Assembly (NCBI RefSeq): GCF_028206795.1
Contig: NZ_JAQLFJ010000013.1
Coordinates: forward strand, 449 to 48,673
Reading direction: 5' to 3'
DNA from: Collinsella aerofaciens
Lineage (GTDB): Bacteria; Actinomycetota; Coriobacteriia; Coriobacteriales; Coriobacteriaceae
DNA: 48,225 nt
How positions within the stretch are numbered: position 1 is the first letter of the stretch; the number at the start of each line of letters is the position of its first letter. The position numbers were made by a program, and so were the translations under genes. This document shows, in pieces, positions 42,710 through 48,225 of this stretch. Below the pieces are notes generated by a model. That model was not told where the DNA came from, made no database searches, and worked only from the letters and a program-made list of their open reading frames with translations.

Positions 42710-44350
42710 ATGATCGAAATCACCCAAGTCAACGCGACGCTCGATGAGGCCGGCGACGAAAACGCCTGCCTTGCTATTGGCAGACGCGCCGTCAAACGAG
42801 CCCTGCGATGCGAGGATTCCCAGATTAAAGCCATTGAGCTCCATCGCAAGTCAATCGACGCCCGTAAAAAGCGAGATGTTCATTTTATTTTGAGCTTTCG
42901 AGTTGAGCTGACAAGCTCCCGACTCGAACAGGAAGTGGTCGACCGCGTCGCCGAGCGCAACCGCTCGCGCATCCGCATGGTTGACGGCGAGGCTCCTTCA
43001 TTCCCCAACCCCGTCCCGAATGCACCCAAGGGGCGTCCCGTCGTTGTCGGCGCCGGTTGCGCCGGTCTCTTCGCCGCCCTGACCCTTGCCGAAGCGGGCC
43101 TTAAACCCCTGCTCATCGAGCGCGGCGACCCGGCATTTCGCCGCTCACATGCGATCGACCTCTTTCTAAAGGAGCGCATCCTCGACCCCGAGAGCAATAT
43201 CCAGTTTGGTCTGGGCGGCGCGGGGACCTTCTCGGACGGCAAGCTCAATACGGGAACCAAAAATCCCGCCCATCGCCTTATCCTCGAGACCTTCGTCGAA
43301 GCGGGCGCTCCCCGCGATATTCTATGGGATGCAAAACCGCATATTGGCTCCGACATCCTCCCCGCCGTCGTTACCAGCATCTCCCAGCGCATTGAACAGC
43401 TCGGAGGAACCGTTCGCTATCGAACGAAACTCGTTGACATTCACACTGACACATCTGGCGCCATTGTCGGTATCGACATCCAGTCGTCCCACGACGCGAC
43501 AAGCGAGTCAATCAACACAAAGCATCTCATCCTTGCTTGCGGTCATTCTGCCCGCGACGTATTCGAGGTTCTCAAAACCCATGATGTCGCCCTCGCTCAA
43601 AAGACGTTTGCCATGGGCGTTCGCATCGAACACCCGCAGTGTGATATCGATCGGGCGCAATATGGCCCCGCGGCGGGTCATCCCGCGCTCGGAGCAGCCC
43701 CCTATAAGCTCGTTACCCATCTTCCCAACGGCCGCAGCGTATTCTCATTCTGCATGTGTCCTGGCGGACAGGTTGTCGCAGCCTCTTCAGAGCCCGGCCA
43801 TCTGTGCGTCAACGGCGCCAGTCTCAACGCCCGCGCCGGCCGCAACGCAAACGCCGCTCTCCTCGTTAACGTCACGCCCGACGATCTCCCCAGCGACGAT
43901 CCTCTTGCAGGCGTAGAACTCCAGCGCATTTGCGAGCGGGCTGCCTATCGCCTTGGCGGCTCCAACTGGAACGCACCGGCACAGCTCGTCGGCGATTTCC
44001 TTGCAGAACGCGCCAGCACGACATGCGGCAAGGTAAAGCCCACCTATCCGCTCGGCGTGACTTGGACAGCAATCGATGAGTCATTGCCGCAACATATCAT
44101 CGAGTCGCTTCGTCTGGGAATTCCCTTACTCGGCAAAAAACTGCGTGGCTACGACCATCCCGATGCCGTCCTCACCGGTGTTGAGACACGCTCGAGCTCT
44201 CCGGTCACCGTTACTCGAGACCGTCAATGCCACGCTGTATCGACCCCGGGGCTCTACCCTTGCGGCGAGGGGGCCGGATATGCCGGAGGAATCATGAGCG
44301 CAGCTACCGATGGCATCCGTTGCGCCGAAGCCCTGATCGCAGACCTCTAG
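42710..44350 (+). CDS. FAD-dependent dehydrogenase (COG2509-like)
   Basis: A 546-residue flavoprotein. The first 100 residues are a small alpha/beta domain (IEITQVNATLD, IELHRKSIDARKKRDVHF), followed by FAD binding at VVVGAGCAGLFAALTLAEAG, the family segment FGLGGAGTFSDGKLNTG, the C-rich FSFCMCPGG, and the terminal GEGAGYAGGIMSAATDG. Members are widespread but have no assigned substrate. TAAGGAG precedes the ATG at 42710. It is preceded by its own hairpin and shares a bidirectional terminator with convergent uvrB. Confidence 0.87.
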   Translation: MIEITQVNATLDEAGDENACLAIGRRAVKRALRCEDSQIKAIELHRKSIDARKKRDVHFILSFRVELTSSRLEQEVVDRVAERNRSRIRMVDGEAPSFPNPVPNAPKGRPVVVGAGCAGLFAALTLAEAGLKPLLIERGDPAFRRSHAIDLFLKERILDPESNIQFGLGGAGTFSDGKLNTGTKNPAHRLILETFVEAGAPRDILWDAKPHIGSDILPAVVTSISQRIEQLGGTVRYRTKLVDIHTDTSGAIVGIDIQSSHDATSESINTKHLILACGHSARDVFEVLKTHDVALAQKTFAMGVRIEHPQCDIDRAQYGPAAGHPALGAAPYKLVTHLPNGRSVFSFCMCPGGQVVAASSEPGHLCVNGASLNARAGRNANAALLVNVTPDDLPSDDPLAGVELQRICERAAYRLGGSNWNAPAQLVGDFLAERASTTCGKVKPTYPLGVTWTAIDESLPQHIIESLRLGIPLLGKKLRGYDHPDAVLTGVETRSSSPVTVTRDRQCHAVSTPGLYPCGEGAGYAGGIMSAATDGIRCAEALIADL

Positions 44351-44376
44351 CGCACGAATTCCAGCACGCAAAAGAC

Positions 44377-44412
44377 ACAGGCCCCGAGCTCCACAGGGAA
44401 CTCGGGGCCTGT
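44377..44412. terminator. Bidirectional terminator between the FAD enzyme gene and uvrB
   Basis: ACAGGCCCCGAG (44377-44388) pairs perfectly with 44401-44412 around a 12-nt loop. On the minus strand CTTTTG follows. It lies between the converging stop codons at 44350 and 44416. Confidence 0.85.
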
Positions 44413-44415
44413 TCG

Positions 44416-46656
44416 CTATTTCTTAAACCGTGCACCCTGGCGTTTTCTGCCCGATGCGAACGTGGAACCCTTGCGGGCCTGCGAACGTAAGCGCTCGATC
44501 GTCTCGTCCTCAGACGCACCCTCGAGCATCGCCCGAATCTGAACGACAGCATCGCGCAGGCGCGCCGCCTCCTCAAAGTCCATGGCGGCAGAAGCGTTGC
44601 GCATATCCTCTTCCATGGTTTCGACGATCCGCACAAGCTCGTCATGCGGCAGTTCTTCCAACTGCTCCGCAAGTGTCTGCTCGGGTGCCACCGTTTCCGG
44701 CACGCCGCCCTCGCCCGACTCATCGGGCGTATAGAATGCGCCATGGCCAAGGGAGTCGCCCTTCGAGCGCCCCTTGGAACCCACAGTCTTTTCGGCCTCG
44801 GCAATAAAGCTCGAAATGTCGTTAATGGCCTTGCGGACCGTCTTGGGCACAATGCCATGCTCTTCGTTATATGCCATCTGAATCTCGCGACGGCGCTGCG
44901 TCTCCTCGATGGCTTCTTTCATCGAATCGGTCACAACGTCTGCATACATGATGACCTCGCCGTCGGCATTACGGGCCGCACGGCCAATCGTCTGAATCAA
45001 CGAACGGCGATTGCGCAAGAAGCCTTCCTTGTCAGCGTCGAGAATTGCCACCAGCGAGACCTCGGGGAGATCCAGACCCTCGCGGAGCAGGTTGATGCCA
45101 ACGAGAACATCAATCTTTCCCTCGCGCAGCGTTCGCAGGATCTCGACACGGTCCATCGTCGCTGTATCGGAGTGCATGTAGTTGACCTTAATGCCGGCAT
45201 CGAGCAGGTGATCGGTCAGATCCTCGGCCATGCGCTTGGTCAGCGTGGTCACCAGCACGCGCTCCTTACGGGCCACGCGCTCGCGAATCTCGTCCTCAAG
45301 ATCGTCAATCTGGCCTCGGACCGGACGAACGTCGATTTTGGGATCGAGCAGGCCGGTCGGTCGAATGATCTGTTCAACATCGTTTTGACTCACACGCAAC
45401 TCATAGTCGCCTGGCGTGGCCGAGACGTAAATGAACTGCGGAATCCTCGCCTCAAACTCATCGAAACGAAGCGGGCGGTTATCGAGCGCCGACGGAAGAC
45501 GAAAACCATGCTCAACAAGCGTAACTTTGCGCGAACGGTCGCCTTCGTGCATACCGCGAATCTGCGGCACCGTCACATGGCTCTCGTCGATGATGCAAAG
45601 CATATCCTTGGGGAAGTAGTCAATCAAGGTAAACGGCGGTTCACCCGGCTTACGTCCATCCAGATGGCGCGAGTAGTTTTCGATGCCGTTGCAAAAGCCC
45701 ATCGTCTCGAGCATCTCGAGGTCATAATCGGTCCGCTGCTGCAGACGTTGCGCCTCGAGCAACTTGTCGGTCGCCTTGAGCTCCGCCACGCGCTTCTCGC
45801 ACTCTTCGCTGATTGATTTCAGGGCCGCCTTGACCTTTGGCTTCTCGGTCACGTAGTGCGAAGCCGGCCACACGGGAATCGCTTCGTACTCACGTAGCAT
45901 TTCGCCGGTGACCTCATCGATCTCGGCAATCAGCTCGACCTCGTCGCCAAAGAACTCAAAGCGCAACGGATGCTCGGCATAGGGCGGATATACGTCGACA
46001 ACATCGCCGCGCACGCGGAAGGTGCCACGTGCCAGGTCATAGTCATTGCGGTCGTATTGAATGTCAATGAGCGCATGGATGAAGTCGTCGCGCTCGAGCG
46101 GCACCTTCTTATCGACGTTCGGCGCCAGGCCCGCATAGTCCTCGGGAGAACCGATGCCATAGATGCACGAGACCGATGCGACGACAATCACATCCCGTCG
46201 AGAAAGCAGCGATGCCGTCGCCTGATGGCGCAGCATCTCGACCTCCTCGTTAATCGAGGAGTCTTTCTCGATATACGTATCACTCTGCGGTACATATGCC
46301 TCGGGCTGATAGTAGTCGTAGTACGAGACGAAGTAGACCACGGCGTTGTTGGGAAAGAATTCTTTGAGCTCGCTCGCGAGCTGGGCGGCGAGGGTTTTGT
46401 TGGGGGCCATGACCAGCGTTGGCTTACCGAGAGCTTCGATGGTCTTGGCCATGGTAAAGGTCTTGCCCGAGCCGGTTACGCCCAGCAAAACCTGATAGCG
46501 GTCTCCGTCCCTCACACCCTGCACAAGCGACTCAATGGCCTTTGGCTGGGAACCTGCAGGCTCATAGGGAGACACGACCTCAAACGGCACCTCAGAGCCC
46601 TCAACGCCAAAGCGTTTGAGCTCTCCGCCAACACGCTCAACTTCAAAATCCGCCAT
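44416..46656 (-). CDS. uvrB: Excinuclease ABC subunit B
   Basis: A 746-residue helicase-like repair protein, longer than the usual 660-700 residues because of an extended linker before the C-terminal UVR motif. Walker [11 protein letters not shown], the beta-hairpin region ([21 protein letters not shown]), [22 protein letters not shown] and QTIGRAARN are intact. GGAG precedes the ATG at 46656. A TAGGAC/TATACT pair with 17-bp spacing (about 46682-46710) is a possible promoter, overlapping the end of the transglycosylase gene. Confidence 0.97.
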   Translation of the reverse strand: MADFEVERVGGELKRFGVEGSEVPFEVVSPYEPAGSQPKAIESLVQGVRDGDRYQVLLGVTGSGKTFTMAKTIEALGKPTLVMAPNKTLAAQLASELKEFFPNNAVVYFVSYYDYYQPEAYVPQSDTYIEKDSSINEEVEMLRHQATASLLSRRDVIVVASVSCIYGIGSPEDYAGLAPNVDKKVPLERDDFIHALIDIQYDRNDYDLARGTFRVRGDVVDVYPPYAEHPLRFEFFGDEVELIAEIDEVTGEMLREYEAIPVWPASHYVTEKPKVKAALKSISEECEKRVAELKATDKLLEAQRLQQRTDYDLEMLETMGFCNGIENYSRHLDGRKPGEPPFTLIDYFPKDMLCIIDESHVTVPQIRGMHEGDRSRKVTLVEHGFRLPSALDNRPLRFDEFEARIPQFIYVSATPGDYELRVSQNDVEQIIRPTGLLDPKIDVRPVRGQIDDLEDEIRERVARKERVLVTTLTKRMAEDLTDHLLDAGIKVNYMHSDTATMDRVEILRTLREGKIDVLVGINLLREGLDLPEVSLVAILDADKEGFLRNRRSLIQTIGRAARNADGEVIMYADVVTDSMKEAIEETQRRREIQMAYNEEHGIVPKTVRKAINDISSFIAEAEKTVGSKGRSKGDSLGHGAFYTPDESGEGGVPETVAPEQTLAEQLEELPHDELVRIVETMEEDMRNASAAMDFEEAARLRDAVVQIRAMLEGASEDETIERLRSQARKGSTFASGRKRQGARFKK

Positions 46657-46707
46657 GGATACTCCTAACTCATATATCTGCAGTATACGCAGGCGGCAGA
46701 CATAGTC

Positions 46708-47289
46708 CTATACGAACCGATCGGGGTAGAGGGTCTTGTAGCGAACCCAGGCATTATTGACGCGAATCAGATACGCCTGCGTCTCGGGAAAGGTGATTGC
46801 ATTGTGCAGCGACGTACTTTGCTGCGCCCATCCGTCGACATTGCCCATGCCGGCGTTATAGGCGGCAATAGCGCTATCCGTCGACCCGTTGAAATACGTT
46901 AAGAGATACGAGAGGTACGCACAGCCAAACTCGATATTCGTAGCCGGATCGTTAAGGTTGTCGGCCGAATACTCCCCACCGTCGACAAGACCCTTGGCGA
47001 TCATATCCTGGGCAGTCTCGGGCATCAGCTGCATCAATCCCTGAGCACCCTGATTCGACTCAGCCTCGGGATCCCAATTCGATTCCGACTTAATGACAGC
47101 GCACACCAGATACGGATCCAGATTATGCGAAATACTCGATTGCTTTACATACGCCTCGTAGTCAATTGGATACAAAGGCTTAAAGAAGGCGGCAGGAGCA
47201 TACGAGTAGACGAGCGAAATAAGGCCGAAGGCAAAAACGGCAGCCAGCGGTATAAGGCGATACCACGCAAAGAAACGTGTCTTAGGCAT
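46708..47289 (-). CDS. Lytic transglycosylase (Slt family)
   Basis: A 193-residue envelope protein with an N-terminal membrane anchor (about 8-28; WYRLIPLAAVFAFGLISLVYS) and an SLT domain: catalytic Glu in VIKSESNWDP, GAQGLMQLMPETA and AAYNAGMGNV. It would cleave peptidoglycan glycan strands outside the membrane. The ATG at 47289 is preferred because AAGGAGG lies 6 nt upstream; ATG 47295 would touch the ribosome binding site. It overlaps the 3' end of coaE by 8 nt. Confidence 0.9.
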   Translation of the reverse strand: MPKTRFFAWYRLIPLAAVFAFGLISLVYSYAPAAFFKPLYPIDYEAYVKQSSISHNLDPYLVCAVIKSESNWDPEAESNQGAQGLMQLMPETAQDMIAKGLVDGGEYSADNLNDPATNIEFGCAYLSYLLTYFNGSTDSAIAAYNAGMGNVDGWAQQSTSLHNAITFPETQAYLIRVNNAWVRYKTLYPDRFV

Positions 47290-47923
47290 CGGCATCCTCC
47301 TTATTCGCAGTGTCTATAAACCCATGGCATGCAAGCCATGAGTCAAGCTGCTCAAAGAGCGAATTATCACCTGCGGTATTATCAATCACCGTTGTAGCGA
47401 GATTGCACAGCTCAGACTCATCGGGCTGGCAAGCAGAACGGGCATCGAAATCAGATAGCTCCATGCCACGCTGAATAGCACGCTTGCGACGAACTGACAA
47501 AGGGGCGCTGATGACCAGAATTTCATCAGCCAAGCCAAATGCATCCTCAAAACCAGTCGGGGCAGAAACCTCGACCACCGCAAAGGGGTAACGGGGAGAC
47601 GAAACCGTACAACAAACCGGATCGAGAATCCTAAGCGAAAGCTGTTCAATGAGAACGGGATGCACAAGGCCATTGAGCCGTGCGACCGAATCAGGAGAAG
47701 CGAAAGCTCGAGAAGCGAGGATGCTGCGGCGAATGCCGCCTTCCTCATCCAAAATGTCCCAACCGAATTCATCCGCGAGAGCATTGACGATATCAGAGCC
47801 CGGTACATACAGCGATTTTGCAAGCTCATCCAGATCGATAAGCATAGCGCCACGAGATTCGAAATAGCGGCAGGCAGTCGACTTACCCGAAGCAATATTG
47901 CCCAAGACAAATACGGTAAACAT
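47282..47923 (-). CDS. coaE: Dephospho-CoA kinase
   Basis: A 213-residue P-loop kinase that adds the 3'-phosphate in the last step of coenzyme A synthesis. Walker A GNIASGKST is at residues 8-16, with DLDELAK and the lid region VRRKRAIQRG. The ATG at 47923 follows GGGAGGA; an open extension to 48115 runs into the rRNA terminator and is not real. It overlaps the transglycosylase gene and probably starts the coaE-slt transcript. Confidence 0.93.
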   Translation of the reverse strand: MFTVFVLGNIASGKSTACRYFESRGAMLIDLDELAKSLYVPGSDIVNALADEFGWDILDEEGGIRRSILASRAFASPDSVARLNGLVHPVLIEQLSLRILDPVCCTVSSPRYPFAVVEVSAPTGFEDAFGLADEILVISAPLSVRRKRAIQRGMELSDFDARSACQPDESELCNLATTVIDNTAGDNSLFEQLDSWLACHGFIDTANKEDADA

Positions 47924-48050
47924 CAAGTCCTCCCTAACGCCAATGGGAGTTATTATCGCGCAAATACAAAAGAAGGACTCAAAATACAGCCAAACAGTAA
48001 GACAAGCTAAAAGAAGGCGAGTTCTTGTATTACAGCTCTTTATAAAACGC

Positions 48051-48080
48051 AAAAAAGGGGGAGGCCGCGAGGCCTCCCCC
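48051..48080 (-). terminator. Terminator of the rRNA operon
   Basis: Minus strand: GGGGGAGGCC-TCGC-GGCCTCCCCC (48057-48080), a perfect 10-bp stem, followed by six T. It lies about 36 nt beyond the 5S rRNA 3' end. Confidence 0.96.
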
Positions 48081-48116
48081 TTCTTCAAGTCATCCGACGG
48101 CTCGGTGCCGTCCACC

Positions 48117-48225
48117 GGTCAGCGGCGCCCTGGCCTCCCACGGGCTGGCCCCGCAGTACTCTCGGCGCGATGGGGCTTAGCTTCCGGGTTCGGAACGGGA
48201 CCGGGCGTGCCCCCCATGCTCTGGC
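48117..48225 (-). rRNA. rrf: 5S ribosomal RNA (5' end outside the window)
   Basis: The minus strand contains the conserved 5S core (CCCGTTCCGAACCCGGAAG and GCTAAGCCC, then GAGAGTACTGC) and ends in GCCGCTGACC near 48117. The first ten or so nucleotides lie beyond the window, as would 23S and 16S upstream. Confidence 0.93.

Noticed and set aside
47924..48115. An N-terminal extension of coaE by 64 codons
   Set aside because: It would begin near the 5S rRNA terminator and is not part of the family. ATG 47923 has a strong ribosome binding site and starts directly before the P-loop.
1..48225. CRISPR arrays, insertion sequences, prophage genes and known riboswitches
   Set aside because: No regularly spaced repeats, transposase, integrase or phage structural genes were found, and no leader matched a riboswitch pattern I could recognise by eye.

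Overview
The window looks like chromosome from a high-GC gut actinobacterium of the class Coriobacteriia, most likely Collinsella. This rests on the GC-rich coding sequence, the actinobacterial gene set and order (uvrC, rapZ, whiA, gap, pgk, tpiA, secG), actinobacterial-type RapZ and WhiA, and host-glycan and peptide scavenging genes. It is an inference from gene content, not a database result. Thirty-five protein genes, five tRNAs and the 3' part of a 5S rRNA were found. Almost everything is on the minus strand, apart from one four-gene plus-strand block at 38.2-44.4 kb. No phage, insertion sequence, CRISPR array or obvious recent foreign island was seen.

Layout, left to right. (1) 0-6.0 kb: three identical tRNA-Gly(GCC) genes, tRNA-Cys and tRNA-Leu(GAG), with a GH13 alpha-glucosidase and a two-gene partner-switching signalling pair (PAS/GAF/PP2C phosphatase plus a STAS-kinase fusion). 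(2) 6.0-6.6 kb: a non-coding stretch full of long palindromes. (3) 6.6-12.6 kb: a complete oppABCDF oligopeptide importer operon. (4) 12.8-20.0 kb: secG, gpmI, tpiA, pgk, gap, whiA, rapZ, i.e. lower glycolysis plus the whiA/rapZ pair. (5) 20.1-30.7 kb: a ten-kilobase sialic-acid (nan) operon with a peptide-type ABC importer (one component a permease-ATPase fusion), two CE7 acetylesterase homologues, lyase, ROK kinase and epimerase. (6) 30.9-38.0 kb: uvrC, murJ, ybaK-like deacylase, uvrA. (7) 38.2-44.4 kb, plus strand: LTA-synthase-like membrane enzyme, Mrp Fe-S carrier, and two FAD oxidoreductases. (8) 44.4-48.2 kb: uvrB, a lytic transglycosylase, coaE, and the end of an rRNA operon.

How the parts work together. 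The nan operon would import sialic acid, strip O-acetyl groups, split it to ManNAc and pyruvate, phosphorylate ManNAc and epimerise it to GlcNAc-6-P. NagA and NagB are not in the window, nor is a sialidase, so the cell probably scavenges sugar released by others. The products feed the glycolytic genes next door. The nan operon sits exactly between uvrC and rapZ, which are neighbours in many actinobacteria, and yvcK is absent between rapZ and whiA. All three UvrABC excision-repair genes lie within 16 kb.

The most unusual items are: a CE7 esterase paralogue whose catalytic serine is glycine while its Asp and His are kept; an anti-sigma-factor antagonist fused to its own kinase; a dispersed palindromic repeat with a shared 44-nt core found upstream of the glucosidase and inside the nan operon; further 96-132 nt intergenic hairpins; and an A/T palindrome placed two bases upstream of the -35 of the tRNA promoters.
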